From the NCBI GenBank assembly GCA_019914995.1, contig CM034134.1:6270463-6334462 (forward strand): a stretch of 64,000 bases of DNA, in the 5' to 3' direction. Below the pieces are notes generated by a model. The model saw only the letters and a program-made list of their open reading frames with translations, had not been told where the DNA came from and made no database searches. A program made the translations under genes and the position numbers. Below are positions 1-11,910 of the stretch, piece by piece. The DNA comes from Acanthochlamys bracteata (lineage: Eukaryota > Streptophyta > Magnoliopsida > Pandanales > Velloziaceae). Within the stretch, counting starts at the first letter, position 1, and each line of letters begins with the position of its first letter.

Positions 1-239
1 ATCTATTTTGGATTTGCGTACTACTACTTGAAGCCATATTTCTTTGTACATTGTTGATAGGGCTGTTATTGGTAACTCTCTCAGAGTGAATATTTTGGTC
101 AATATTTCCTTCCCTTAAAGACTAGTATGAGTTTTCAAAATAGTATGAATCAGTAGTGTGCAGTATCAATGTTAATAAATTTCATTTCAGCAGCTATCAC
201 TAACTCAATAATTTCAACTGCATCATCTAATGACTTAGC

Positions 240-769
240 ATGTGCTCCAGCTAGTCTGTCCTTACCAAATATAATGGCAAGCTCATATGGTGAGAAAATA
301 GTTTACCTCTTAAGCCTGATGATTGAGGATGGCTTTGCAAAAATAAAATATTCACTATTTATAATTAAATATAAAATACGATTGAAAAGATCAATAATGA
401 AAGTTACCTTAACCTAGTTGTTCCAAATATCATCTTTACAAACCACACAATTTCTACAAGGATCCCACCCAAAACTAGAAGCTGATAGACTAAGCATTTC
501 AGTAATCTCTCTATATTGTCCTTTCAGAACTTATATTTAGATTGAATGTGTGGCACTCTTTTGATTGTAAAATTAGATATTTCGGCAGCCATCATTTTAT
601 TTAATTTTGTAAAAAATCCACTTCTAAAGGTACCATTATCTATTCTGATCACGTCTTTAGCTAGTTCAAGAAGGCATTCGATGAGTTTCTTTTCCTCATT
701 TCTTTTTTGTACGTGTTTCAGACCCTTATTTCTAATAACGGCCTTTTTATAAGTGAGCTGAGATTCCAT
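240..769 (-). pseudogene. Myb/SANT-like DNA-binding protein of PIF/Harbinger element 1
   Basis: This is the accessory protein that PIF/Harbinger transposases need for nuclear import and end binding. The open part (769 down to 524, 81 residues) shows the family pattern: LIECLLELAKD, then DNGTFRSGF, then KMMAAE, then PHIQSK. The same gene continues downstream in other segments. GWDPCRNCVVCKDDIWNN is encoded around 400-480 and ELAIIFGKDRLAGAHAKS around 225-290, both conserved blocks of these proteins. Stops and probably one intron (about 310-410) separate them. It lies downstream of the transposase on the same strand. It is a pseudogene as it stands. Confidence 0.8.
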
Positions 770-1059
770 CTTTCACTGACAACATTATAATTATCATAAT
801 TTATGATAGTAATTAAAAAATTAAATGAAATAATAATCTAGAACAATGACATAAAATATAATATTATGAGAATAGTAATGTATAACATTATTGTAATTCA
901 AATTAGTTAGCATTGTGACCATTTGTTATCTAATAGTTCCACATTTCATTAGCCAAGTTATCTCGAAAAGTAGATCAAGAATCGAAGGTTTCAATATGTG
1001 TAATTAAATCTCCTAGATTTCAATTTTGATGATGCTAATGACTTTTAGAACTCTTGCTC

Positions 1060-2249
1060 AAATGGATCAATTGCCATCTCTCGTCTAATATAATTGTGAG
1101 ATGTGCACAAGCTGAGATAATGCTACATTGAGTCTTCACCAGATAATATGTCTCTAACAATAGACCATCTTACCTTAAGAAAACTAAGAGTTTTTATAGT
1201 TTAATCATTCATGGGGTGTCCTAGAATAATTGTTCCATTTAGTCAATGGTATATCTGTCCTCTGTAATGAGTTAGGAACCCTTTGTCATTCATATAGCCA
1301 GCATCACATAAGCAATAATATCCTAAGACAACAAAAACATAAATTTTAATCAAGCATACATCATATATGTAGATTATATTATAATTATTCATGATTATTT
1401 ACTATCTTGAGGCACTTGAAGGCCATTTCTCCTAGATGTAGCATCTCTCAACACTCCAGAATCAGCAACTGATCCTTCCCATTCAGGTAAGATATGTATG
1501 AATTGCATATCTGGGGAGCATACTCCCATGACATTAGTAGTAATTTCATTTTTTCTTATTCCATATTTAGGCTAATCTTGCTCCAATACATTGACTTTGA
1601 TGTGTGTGCCATCTAACGCCCCCAAGCAAGTCTAGAACAATGAAAACATATACATATATATATATATTAATTTATTATTGTATATAATTATATAATCAAT
1701 GTATTTAAGCTTGTATTGGTACCTTACACCATTTCCATCTTGTATCAGTAGAGTTCTAATGCATAGGTTAGAATTTTTTGAGTAAAATATGATGTAATCT
1801 TGTAACAGCATGTAATACGGTAGTAGAATTTCTACTAATTATCTCCCCACTCCTCACAAATTCTCGTTTATTAATCTATTTTTAACATGGTGTGAACATA
1901 TGTAAAGAAATATGGCAACCATATCTTCTACTCTCATATTTCTAGACCCACTAAACTTACCCTCAACTTGTAATAAATCACATAATTTATAAAAGAACGT
2001 TCTGTCCATCCATGTTTTCTTTACACATGTCAAATCAGTGGCAAACATCATCTTTCTTATATTAAGCTGCCTGATTTTAAATCTATTATATGTTTCTAAA
2101 CTTGGAATGTTGTCTCTAATATTGTTTATCATGAGAAACTGATAATGTCCGATAGCAATTGTGATTCTTATTAGTAAATTAAAAAATTTTAGATAAAGGG
2201 TAATGAGTGAAACTAATATTGGAAGATGCTCCTCTAGCACTTGATCCAT
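1060..2249 (-). pseudogene. PIF/Harbinger DDE transposase, broken, two recognisable introns
   Basis: This gene would cut and rejoin the transposon ends. Reading minus, the N-terminal part (2249 down to 1854) has the DUF8040-like block, with TFFYKLCDLLQVEGKF and then MVAIFLYICSHHVKNRLI. Next come RSGEIISRNS near 1850, and ALDGTHIKV near 1605 with the first catalytic Asp. LPEWEGSVADSGVLRD lies near 1450-1490 with the second Asp, and YYLCDAGYMNDKGFL near 1270-1310. Two clean GT-AG introns fit at about 1634-1724 and 1330-1392, positions common in plant PIF genes. Stop codons after the HHVKNR block and in the RSGE block show decay. Identification is from family motifs. Confidence 0.85.
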
Positions 2250-2687
2250 TTGGGTCTATTAAAAATATAAACAAAAATTCACTTAGAAGGTCAAATTTAG
2301 TTATCAAAGCAAAATACGAAACTCATAAAGAAATAAAAGAAAGTAAGCAATCAAATCTAACCCAAGTGGCTGGAGAAAGAAAAAGATTGGCATCGGAAAA
2401 GGAGATCGACAGCGGTGTAGATTTAAGAGCGGAAAGGAAGGAATGGCAGCTTTGGAAAGATGGAATGTTCAGGAAAGAAGAAAAAGAGATAATAAAAAAG
2501 GATATTTTAGGTATTATAAAAGTAATCTTACAGGCAAGATAGCTAGGAATCTTGCTTACCACCTCCCCTATGGTAATCTAGATTCTCTCGTTTGAGATAA
2601 TATCATTTTTTGTGAGAATCCCAATTATCTCAATACAGCTAACCAAACGTCTCATATGATTCCCTTGTGTTAATTCTCAGGAATCTT

Positions 2688-2718
2688 ATCAGAATCACTC
2701 GAACCAAACGGCCCCTTA
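2688..2718 (-). repeat. Right terminal inverted repeat of Harbinger element 1 with TTA target copy
   Basis: The plus strand reads CCAAACGGCCCC up to 2715, then TTA at 2716-2718. A second inner CCAAACG occurs near 2643, giving subterminal repetition. The matching left end is outside the window, so the target duplication cannot be confirmed. Confidence 0.7.
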
Positions 2719-3449
2719 GTCTCTACTTTAGTTATAACTATCTGTTGAAAGTTATACAAATACTTAAGTGTTTGGACATGAAGAGGCATGGTAACTGAAT
2801 TGTAGTATAACTATGAAGAGTAACAAGAAACCATGGTATCTTTAATGTATTTTTTTCATGTAGAGAAGGTCGTGATTTTTTTATGAGATTTGCAACCAGC
2901 TCAGTACCATAGTTGGGAATGAGCTATATTGGATATTTGATTGTATTGCCTAGATTAATGCTCCATTGAAAATATGCAAGGGAAGATCTTATAATATTAA
3001 ATAATTAGGGCTTTTTGCATCGATTGTTACTCATATTACGTCGGACCTAGTAGTATCAAGAATCTTTTTTTCTACTATGTAAATGCGTATAGCAAGCTGA
3101 CAAAACAAATTCTAATCACCAGTGGTACATGTCATAGTTGTAAACTTGCTCATGTTGTAGGTCTAGAAAGCAAGAATTTTGCAACTCAAACTTCCTACTG
3201 CATTCTGAGAAGAAATAGTGGAAGAATATCGATATCATGTTTACTATAATATTTTAGCACTTATGTTAAATTGAAACTCATGTTTTAAGCTCGAAATTTT
3301 GACTATTTCTTTTTAATGGTATTCCAGCAGGTCATGGGCTATTGAAGCAAAGAATTAAGAATTATAGTCAAGAAAGTAGCATGTGCTTATGGAACATCAG
3401 ATCACTTTCCTCATGTGTGTTCTCATGTTATTTGGCCCTAGTTCTATGG
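2719..3449. other. Spacer between element 1 and the 14-3-3 fragment; nothing recognised
   Basis: AT-rich sequence with no convincing reading frame. The upstream exons expected for a 14-3-3 gene were looked for here and not seen. Confidence 0.5.
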
Positions 3450-3566
3450 GCATTTGAGGAAGCCATTACTGAACTGAATGCTCTTGCCAAGGAGTTATAC
3501 AAGGATGGAATGCTCATCATGCAATTGTGGCAAGACAAGCTCACTCTTTGGACTTCCAACTCACAG
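3450..3566 (+). pseudogene. 14-3-3 protein, single exon fragment
   Basis: The 117-base stretch encodes 39 residues that match the next-to-last helices of plant 14-3-3 proteins. It reads [20 protein letters not shown] and then [18 protein letters not shown], where the family has AFDEAIAELDTLGEESYKDS and LIMQLLRDNLTLWTSD. The fragment ends in CAG followed by GT, the place where plant 14-3-3 genes usually carry an exon end, so genomic rather than retro-copied origin is likely. There is no AG acceptor right before it. Substitutions such as Arg to Gln in the LLRDN motif suggest decay. No other exon was found on either side. The fragment lies between two Harbinger elements. Confidence 0.8.
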
Positions 3567-3882
3567 GTTTGTAGATATAACACCTACTTTTATATTAGAG
3601 TCATAATGAGAGTTAACTTATGCAGGAACAATAGATGAAACATAGTGGAGGAGTCTAATGCACTTCCTCTTTTAAAGATAGCTGACTAGAGTGGATGTAA
3701 AGTGTTTATTAGCGTTCTATTAACCCTACTCTATGGTATTACTTCCTCTGCTACCTATGACCGATGGCTATTAGACACATATCTGCCTGTGATTGTAATG
3801 CTTCTCTATTACATAGACTCGGTTCTTCGAGTTTGTTGGTATCATGCAACTGCTTTAGCCCATTCATTTTGCTTCGACTAAC
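3567..3882. other. Spacer, nothing recognised
   Basis: No coding or repeat signal was recognised between the 14-3-3 fragment and the start of Harbinger element 2. Confidence 0.4.
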
Positions 3883-3970
3883 ACTGTGTTTGGGTTGGGA
3901 GTAATGGGGAGCAATTGGAAGTAAGTGAACTAATTACTCCATGTTGCTATTGTTTGCCAATGAATTCATA

Positions 3971-4006
3971 AGATTAATGGGGAGTAAAACTTCTCCCCAT
4001 TAATCT
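3971..4006. repeat. Perfect 14-bp hairpin in the subterminal region of element 2
   Basis: AGATTAATGGGGAG at 3971-3984 and its exact reverse complement at 3993-4006 flank an 8-base loop. The arm shares TAATGGGGAG with the left terminus at 3902-3911, so it is part of a subterminal repeat array, a likely binding region for the element's DNA-binding proteins (inference). Confidence 0.75.
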
Positions 4007-4069
4007 CCATTGAGGAGTAATTCGTTACATCCCAATATGGGGTGTAACTAGGTGAAGAGTAATTTTGCT

Positions 4070-5815
4070 GACTGTAGATATTTGAAGTTCCTATATTGCC
4101 TATGTTATATATCATGAAATGTTTTCAATTGATATATAAATTAGGTTTTCAGTTGATGTAGCTCACGTTCATCATATTCAACTCTCTTCACTCGCTGTGC
4201 TCTCCTTTGATCTCGTCGCGCTACTCGCCGTCGTCGATTGAGGTACGTTCTGAAACTTCATTCGATTTCATTTTCGGCGCTACTTTCAATTTCTTCTTCG
4301 ATCTTGATTTGTTTTCATCGAATTCAATTTCTGTTAATATTTTTATTTTGTCATATTTTCAAATTTTTGTGCTAATTACAATCAACATAGTTTTTTTGAG
4401 TTCCAGCTTCCAAATTATTATCCATTCTGAAATTATGGAATTATTCGTGGTAAGTTACAGGTTGTTTCCTTCTATCCTGTTATTTCATTTTTTTCTTTGT
4501 TTACCTTCTAATTCTAGCATGTTATCACTTGTGAGCAGAGAAGAAGAGAAAAGAAAAGACTTTTTCTTAGTTATATTGATATGTATTCATCTTAGTAATA
4601 TTTTGATATATAATATTTATTGACTTTCTAAAATAAAATGAATGTTTGTGGTAGAGACTAAAAGTCAATTTCCTGAAACTAAGCTGTTTTTTTTTAGAAA
4701 AATTTGACTTTTTATGGAACGGATCATGTGTTCATCAGGATTTCCTCATCTTGTTCCTTTGGCTCCTTGAAAAGGAATATATATAATGTTGTTTTTCTTC
4801 TATTGTTGGTTTTATTTGTAGCTGTAGCTCTGTGGCTTTCTCTGCATCATGGATAACGTACTACCTTTCATAGATTGGTATGTGTTGATGAACACGAAAT
4901 TGCTTTCATTGTGTTTGTTGGATTTGTTTTTATGCATATTCTAGTTTTTCAATTGTATTGTGATTTTTCATTGATTTTATTATTGTAGTTGAATCTATAG
5001 TTCTCCTAACCGTTTTGTTCTTTGTGTTGTGGATTTCGGAGAATAGGTTTTATCATTCGTATTGTGTAGGATCCAACTTTCGAGCATCCATGTTACCTCC
5101 TAATCCTAGTTAGACAAAGTTGTTGTTTTATGATAAAGGGATTCTGAAGTTCAAGAGATAGAAGAGCTCTTATACATGTAAAATATATTCGCTAAAGCAA
5201 GCTTAATGGAACAAGTTAGCTATTATTTTATGAAGTTCACCATTCTCATAAACTGATAGTGTCCTTGTTAGATTGAAGTAGGGTACCTATTCATCAATAT
5301 CTCTAGTGTCAATTGTGAACAAAAGTTATTATTTGAAGTATCCAACTGAAATTTCTTCTGAAATGCTTTCTGAATTGAGCTTGTGGTTGTTTTTCACTAC
5401 ACAAGCTATTGTGTTGTCTATATTCGTTCAAGCTATTGCAAAATCAGTTGATTTGGTTTATTATTATCATTTTATTGCTTGTGATTTAAATGGTGCCTTT
5501 ATTTTTGTTGTTGCTAATGGCTGCTTGTAATGTTGCATATTGATTTAGTGTTTGAACTCCTTGTTCTTTTATTGCTTATAGTATAAGCTAGATATGTACA
5601 TGTATGCATGCTTATTTACTATTGCAGCAATAAATAATCACTATTAGGAATCTTTGCAAGGTAGCATTTATTTTCTTTTTTGTTTGGTTTATAATCGTAT
5701 GTCCACAAACTTAAGTTGCATGCTCTTATAATGAATTCTTATTCCTTATTCAATGAAATAGGACTTTTGGTGTCTTGTATTAAAATTGCATTCTCTTTTT
5801 TATTTGTGCAGATTT
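4070..5815 (+). other. Leader region of Harbinger element 2 with a possible 5' UTR intron
   Basis: No coding sequence was recognised. A pyrimidine- and GC-richer patch at about 4170-4242 ends in GAG followed by GTACGT at 4243, a strong splice donor. A good acceptor TTTGTGCAG ends at 5811, just ahead of the transposase region. A noncoding first exon with an intron at 4243-5811 would fit a plant transposase gene. This is inference from splice consensus only. Confidence 0.35.
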
Positions 5816-5959
5816 TGCATCATATTCCATATGGACGACAAGTTGATTAAGCATTTAATTTGTATTCTTTGGCTATGTTATGTTTAGTTTGTGCTATTGT
5901 TTACTATATGGTATTACAAAACCAACATAAAAGAAAACTAAATTCAATTGGTCCCGACA

Positions 5960-7100
5960 TTATGCAAGAAAGAGAAAGGTTTCACTGTGGAGTACTTAGA
6001 TCAATTGCTAGTGAGGCTAGATGTCGTAGCATTTGCTAGATGGGTCTGTCAGTATTTGCAAAATAGTGTGTTATTAGTGGCATTTCGTGGTCTCAAACCT
6101 ACATGACTGGCAAGTGTAGAACAAGTAATTAGTTTTATGTGTATTGTTGTACAAAAGCTAAGGAATAGTTTAGCGCAAGGTATTTTCTAATGATCTGGAG
6201 AAACTATCAGTCGTTATTTTCATAATGTGTGTCATAGAATATGAAGATAAATTCTTACAACAACTTGATAGATCACAAGTTCCTATAAAATTATACAATA
6301 GATCTAGATATTATTCATTTTTCAAGGTAAAGAAATCTCCTAAAACTTTTAATTATAATAGATGTTATTTTTACATAGCTTATTAAGTAATAACATATAA
6401 TGTCAAGATTGTAGTGGAGCAATTGATGAAACACATATTCGAGTTAAAGTTTCTCTTACCGTTGCTTCTAGATATCATGGTAGAAAGGAATATCCCACAC
6501 AAAATGTGCTAACTGCTTGTACTTTAATCTCAAGTTCACTTATGTGTTAGCTGGTTGGGAAGGATTAGTATCGGCCTATAGAATTATAAAGAATGCATTA
6601 AGAAGATAACATCCTTTAAAAATAGCACAAGATAATAATGAGCTAAAATGAATATTTAAATTAACCATGAACCTTATATAACATATTCTATGTTTGTTAG
6701 GGAAATTCTACCTTGTAGATGCTAGTTTCATGACAAGGAGTAGACTAATAATACCTTATAGAAGGGTCCGTTACCATTTAAAAGAGTACTCGTCAAATCC
6801 ACCAAGAAATTATCAAGAACTATTCAACCATTGACATGTATCATTACGTAACTCAATTGAAAGAGCATTTGGCGTACTTAAGAAAAGATTTTCTATCATA
6901 TCAAGTTTTGATGAACCTTTCTTTTATGTTGAGTTACAAACAAAAATCATAATATCATGTTGCATTATGCATAACTTCTAATGAGTGAAATCTAAACGAG
7001 TACCTTCTTAGAGAGATAGATGATGAACTTGCAAACCAACCAATTGAAGTAAATAGCGACAAATAACGATGATGCTAATAATGAGGATACATAAAAGGAG
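5960..7100 (+). pseudogene. PIF/Harbinger DDE transposase of element 2, broken
   Basis: The motifs appear in family order but in shifting frames. SGETISRYFHNVCH lies near 6197, CSGAIDETHIRVKVS near 6413 (first catalytic Asp; the usual ALDGTHI has Glu for Gly here), VLAGWEGL near 6545, FYLVDASFM near 6711 (usual YLVDAGY), SIERAFGVLKKRFSII near 6857 (block with the last catalytic acid) and CCIMHNF near 6960. The N-terminal DUF8040-like part can be followed weakly from about 5980. An intron-like gap lies at about 6590-6705. Several stops show it is dead. Different residues from element 1 suggest another subfamily. Confidence 0.8.
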
Positions 7101-7369
7101 AGTGAATTAGGGCTGCAATTATGCAACTGGTGTGGAGGAAGTATAATGCATAATCTTGTACTAGTTGGTTTTTTTTTAAATTGATAATTTGATATAATTG
7201 AATTGTTGTTGGTTTAATTGACAATTTGCTTTATTTAGCCTATGCATGTTTTACTTGTCTAGTTTTACTTTCGAAATACAAATTGCTCTACTTAAAAGGT
7301 TGCTTTGGTTGCATAGTTTCTTATATATATATATTTGAATTGTAAGACTTCAATATAGCGCCTAAGAGA

Positions 7370-8330
7370 AAGTTACCCCGACGCAAGTACAAGGATTGAG
7401 CAACTTCAACATAGTTACCATAGATGATGCTATTATTGATGCCTTATTACATTAGCACACTTTAAAAAACTGAGTCAATAGACCTTTCACTACTTATGCT
7501 TATGAGAATGTAGTTAAGGAGATTTTCCAATAAACAATTGGATAAACTTAGGAATATCAATCGTGTTAAATGCATTAAGAAAAATTTGCTCCTGTTTAGG
7601 ACTTATTTGAGGGAGACTTGAGTTGTTTTGCTTAGAATAATCAAACGTGCAAATTTGATGTCGAGGATGAAGTGTGAGAACAATTAATCTAGGCATATGT
7701 GTTTTTTGCTAATTTTTAATGTTAAAGCTTTACTTAGATAATAAGATTTCTCATTAATAGCACCTAACCAGTTTCAATTTGTGTTATGTTAATTCAGCAT
7801 AATCCTAAAGTTGCTAAATGGAGGCACAAAGCATTTGCTCTCCCTTGTGACAAGCTAAGTATACTCTATGAAAGTGATAGAGCCACAGGTGGTGGAGCTT
7901 GGACTAAAATTGACATGAAGGAGACTCAGAAAAATGATACAAATGATAATACAATTGAAGAACTAAATGAATTGATCTCAAAAAATTGTGTTGGACTGGA
8001 AGATTTTTCATATGGATGATCAATTTGAGGATAAAATTCCAAGTCCAACAACTCCAAGTCCCCCTATTGATGGACAATCGCAAAACCCGAAGCATCCTTT
8101 CAAGGGAGCAAAAGGGAAGGCGAAAGAGGATGATGGTCTTGAACTTCTTATGGATGACATTCCAGAATGTGACATTATTAGTTTTTTCGATGAACTTGGA
8201 TTAGATGATGATCTCCATAAAGATGCAACCATTTATCTTATGGATAATCCTAAAAAGTTAAAAGTGTTGCTTATATATCCACAAGAACGACGCAAAAATC
8301 TTCTAGTAAAGATGATGAGGTTCTATTCAA
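7370..8330 (+). pseudogene. Myb/SANT-like DNA-binding protein of Harbinger element 2
   Basis: The N-terminal part is fragmented: FTTYAYENVV near 7490, NRVKCIKKN near 7566 and KFDVEDEVWEQLI near 7655 follow the family's Myb/SANT-like pattern. After an intron-like gap (about 7700-7790) the reading frame continues as NPKVAKWRHKAFALPCDKLS and LYESDRATGGGAW. A long open segment (7988-8416, 142 residues) is acidic and low in complexity near its start, like the linker of these proteins. A one-base frame change separates the two open segments near 7990. It sits downstream of the transposase as in element 1. Confidence 0.7.
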
Positions 8331-8517
8331 GGTATGCATCTGCACTTGTTCTAACATTTATCTTGATTTATTTTTTTCTTTCTCTTTTTTTGTTCTTTCT
8401 GTTACGCTTTCAATGATGTATTACTAAAATAGTCATTTCTTTATATGCTTTCTGCTATGCCCAATGCATAATAGTTCTGATATTCTATAATAACATAGTA
8501 GTTTTGGAATCAATTAT

Positions 8518-8562
8518 TATTATATATATAGTTATATATATATATATATTTATATATACTCT
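8518..8562. repeat. TA-rich microsatellite
   Basis: Interrupted run of TA dinucleotides in the 3' region of Harbinger element 2. Confidence 0.85.
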
Positions 8563-8800
8563 TTGAATTGTTAATAATATGTAATCTAGTCATATATGCT
8601 TTTTGTTATGTATTGTCCACTAATGTTTTTTTTTTTCTTTGCAGATTAGGCAACCAGCATTGTTTTGAATTTTTTTTGTTTTTTGCAGACTAGAATGCCA
8701 AGTTTGTGTTTTGTGCTATTGTTGTTTGCAGATAGGGCAATCCTTAGCTACAATGGTGGAAGTAGTAATTATGATGTATTTTAGTCTAATGATGTATTTA

Positions 8801-11703
8801 ACATTATTTTGGTTCTGAAATTGTTCTAGTTGGTTGTGCAGTGGCAATGTTATGGATTGTTCCAATTGGTTTGCAATTAAGAAATTTATGAGAATGTAGT
8901 TGCTTTGTTATTGCAATGAATACTTTCTTGATATGTTTTCTATCCTAAGTAGATATGTTATATGAATGAACAATAGTTTTCTTTGAATATAATTGTACTT
9001 GGTATTTTCAAAAGACATGAAATCTGTTTGTCATTGGAGGGTGTACTCGATATTGTATTCTGGAGTTGAATGTTATTGTATTTATTTATTTATTTATTTA
9101 GTTATTTGTGTTATTGTAGCAATATTGTAGTTGAGTCTTGGATTGCTTGGTTTTCATTCAATATGCAACATTACTTGTTAATGGATTCAAAAAGTTGTAG
9201 CTGGTTTGAAAAGGAAACAATTCATACCACTATCATTCAATATGCAACAATACATAAACACCACCTCGAATGAAAAATTAAAACATAAACTACTATAGAA
9301 TGTTATCTATAGGAACATCAAATATAGCAGCACATATAGCCGTTTAGTTCTGCATTTTATCTCGTCGGACATCTGGATTTCATTCTCATGTTCTAGTATA
9401 TAGCAGGCAAGCACAATCAGAAACTTTTTGGTCAAGATGATACAATCATATGCAGGTCAAACATGCTTTTTTGTCAAACAAACTGCACTAAACTGTCATA
9501 CATAGCGAATCTCTTCTAAAGAGGTTTACAATGAACCCACTAATTTCCGCTTCATACTATTTTTGTTCCACACTCAATTATAGTAAAAAGCAACATGATC
9601 AAAACAAAGTTCTAGCACTCATTATTAACTATTACAAGCATATATGGTAACTCAAGCAATATCTTCTATAATCCATGCTGATTGTTGACCACATTGCTCT
9701 CGTTTTGGGTCGTCAAGTTATTCAGCTGCTCCCACAATTCCCACCTTGTTGGCAGCATTTAGAAGCACTTGCATTCAGATACAGAAAGTTGAGCAGCAAA
9801 TATTAAATCAAGATAAGCATTCAAGATAGACGTTGAGCAGGAGCAACATCAACCAAAGGTACAGTAGGAGCAGCAACAGCATCCCATCCAGTGGTCGGAG
9901 CAAGTACATAACATATAAAAATAAACAAATATTTAGTAGCTCTAACATATAGCATCATGTAGCTATGGTCCTACTTCAGCAATAGCATATACCTTATCAC
10001 TCTACAAGGTTGCCGAAGAAAACCCTATATATGCAACAAATTCAAGCAAAAACTCAAGCATTCTCCAAATTCACTTTATACATTACACAACTAATTCGAA
10101 TACAAGTAAGCCTGCATACACCTAGAATATCATTTCCAGTCCAACATTCACTATAAAAAGATTAGGGCGACGAACCTTCATACAACATTCACCATAAAAA
10201 GATTAGGGCGATGAACCTTTACTTTAATGAATAGAGAATAGTCCCTACAAAATGGCTCGTCTATAAAAAGAAGTCCCGACAAAATGGCCTATCACACATG
10301 TATTCCATTAATAAAATACAAAATGAGAAAGAATCAATCTTCGGTCTAGAAGAACCTAACATCTTGACTCTGCAATATGCCAGAAATGAATTTTCAAAAC
10401 AGGTCATGTGCATTAGCGTGCCTTAAATCAAGGCAATTCTACTGTAGTAGCAGCTCATGACATACTTTTTGCTATTTCATGATGGCATCTAACGATGTTC
10501 TTAACTAAGCATATGTAACCTTGCAAATGGTAATTTCCAAAGGCAATCAGTCCTAACAAGCATATCATATTCCAGGTGCAACTCAAGCAAATCCAGTCAA
10601 TATATAGATGTGAATTTCTATCTTCAGCCAAAATCATAAAATCCAGTCAATACATGTCTTCAAACCTTTTCTTCTCGTTTCCTCTCTCTTCTCTCTCTCT
10701 CTGCAGCTTGTTCCTCCATTCTATCTCTTTAAAAAATTTATTTTTCTTTTCTTTTTTGTTTGAATGGTTATAATAAAACAAGTGTTTAGTTCTTTAATAA
10801 TTACTAATAAGTAAATTATAGCAATCTCTACTCCACTACCTTATGCTACTTTCATAGGTCAAGAACTAGCAAAACTTCATGTGTCATATCAATAAGCTCT
10901 TACTCTAGAGGTCATTATCTGTGACTATAACACCATACAGTTCATTCCAACAATCAATCCTCTTTATCTATTAATTAACAGTCAAACACTTCAACAAAAT
11001 CACATCTTTCCCACATTGGATTAAACTAATGTAAATTATAAGAGAGAAATCCGTTCAAAGTGTCTATCTAGAGGTCAGTTGTCCGATCTGTGAGGAGAAA
11101 ATGGCATGATTTGTTGAAGGAAGTCTGGAGCTGATCAGTGAAGGTACCAGGAGATGACCACATTTCTACAGCATCTCTAATTTTAGAACTCTCAGTAGCA
11201 CCTCTCATTCAACTCCTGCCTTGGTGAAGTGCTCCTCTTCAGTGCTAGCACCTATTGTTAAACCAAAAAACACAAACTAATACAAAAGAATATTCCAATC
11301 TTTTTATAAAAATTACTCTTACTTATTTCTCAGTTACCAAAAAATATAACTATGTACACCTTATTAATATAATTAACATATATAAATAAGTCGAGATTAA
11401 ATTATTACTTTTATAAAACTCTTGTCTCCATCCTAATAATCTTTTCTTGTTTAATCTTCCTCTATTTATTACTCTTTTATCGAAATAGATCCATAAAGAT
11501 TTTTATTGAGGATGAATTTAGCTTGCATGACAAGAAAGGACTATGCCAACAGTACATGGGATCTCAACTTGTTCACTAATGGATGATCTTCAAATTCTTA
11601 CAGGTTTTGTTTAGTGTGGACCCCTAAAATTAATATCTAAGAAAATTTGACAAGATCTTTCCTGGAGTTACTAGGTTTATCTCCTTTGTTTATTTCAATT
11701 TTT
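8801..11703. other. Unassigned intergenic sequence
   Basis: No gene recognised on either strand. Short open frames near 9070 and 10576 are low in complexity and match no family I know. A minus-strand stretch around 9700-9900 reads briefly like Ala/Pro-rich coding sequence but is soon broken. The only structured feature is the 41-bp duplication at 10142. Confidence 0.4.
10142..10223. repeat. Two-copy 41-bp tandem repeat
   Basis: The units at 10142-10182 and 10183-10223 share CAACATTCA, then TATAAAAAGATTAGGGCGA or a near match, then GAACCTT. They differ at a few sites by eye, so the duplication is fairly recent. Confidence 0.8.
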
Positions 11704-11910
11704 TGGGATGTTTGAGAGTGCTTATAAAATAGAGTTTTTCTGAACAAAAATATTTTAATAACTTTTAGAAGCGAGTTTTATAATTTTATCTACAAAAATT
11801 AAAATACATAATAATAAAATTTTACAACGTATTATTTTTTTTACTTTCTAAAATTTTAAACTATAGATTCTTGTAATGTTTATTAGAACATGCAAAATGA
11901 AAAGATGGAA
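11704..11910. repeat. AT-rich MITE-like fragment
   Basis: It begins GGGATGTTTGAGAGTGCTTA and holds the internal core AATAAAATTTTACAACGTAT. A similar core occurs in the small AT-rich elements near 17912, 21928 and 61386. No matching right end was found, so it is probably truncated. Confidence 0.4.

Larger units (their letters stand above)
1..2715 (-). mobile_element. PIF/Harbinger DNA transposon, decayed, left end outside the window
   Basis: The element runs on the minus strand with its 5' end at 2715. It carries the two genes typical of the family: a DDE transposase (about 1060-2249) and a Myb/SANT-like DNA-binding protein (about 240-769). The right terminal inverted repeat reads inward on the minus strand as GGGGCCGTTTGGTTCGAG. 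It is followed outside by TTA, the usual 3-bp target of this family. Both genes hold stop codons, so the copy is not autonomous now. The left terminus and second target copy lie before base 1. Superfamily assignment is strong; clade is not determined. Confidence 0.85.
3883..8800 (+). mobile_element. PIF/Harbinger DNA transposon 2, decayed; right end not located
   Basis: The left end begins CACTGTGTTTGGGTTGGGAG at 3883 after CTA, a terminus and 3-bp target of the kind used by PIF/Harbinger. It is followed by subterminal ACTCC/GGAGT repeats. The transposase (about 5960-7100) and the Myb/SANT-like gene (about 7370-8330) follow in the same order as in element 1, so the two elements are divergently oriented. 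No inverted copy of the left end was found on the right; 8800 is an estimate placed after the second gene's 3' region. Many stop codons make it non-autonomous. Confidence 0.75.

Noticed and set aside
2207..2542. 111-residue charged frame opposite the Harbinger transposase start
   Set aside because: Antisense to the 5' region of the element and matches nothing recognisable; its low-complexity Lys/Glu content is the complement of a T/C-rich leader.
4207..4623. 138-residue open frame on the plus strand
   Set aside because: Hydrophobic, AT-driven composition, no family motif; it crosses a strong splice donor and lies in the leader of Harbinger element 2.
9690..9900. Ala/Pro-rich minus-strand reading near 9700-9900
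   Set aside because: Looks briefly like the C-terminus of a cytosolic protein, but stops come quickly and no neighbouring exon supports it.
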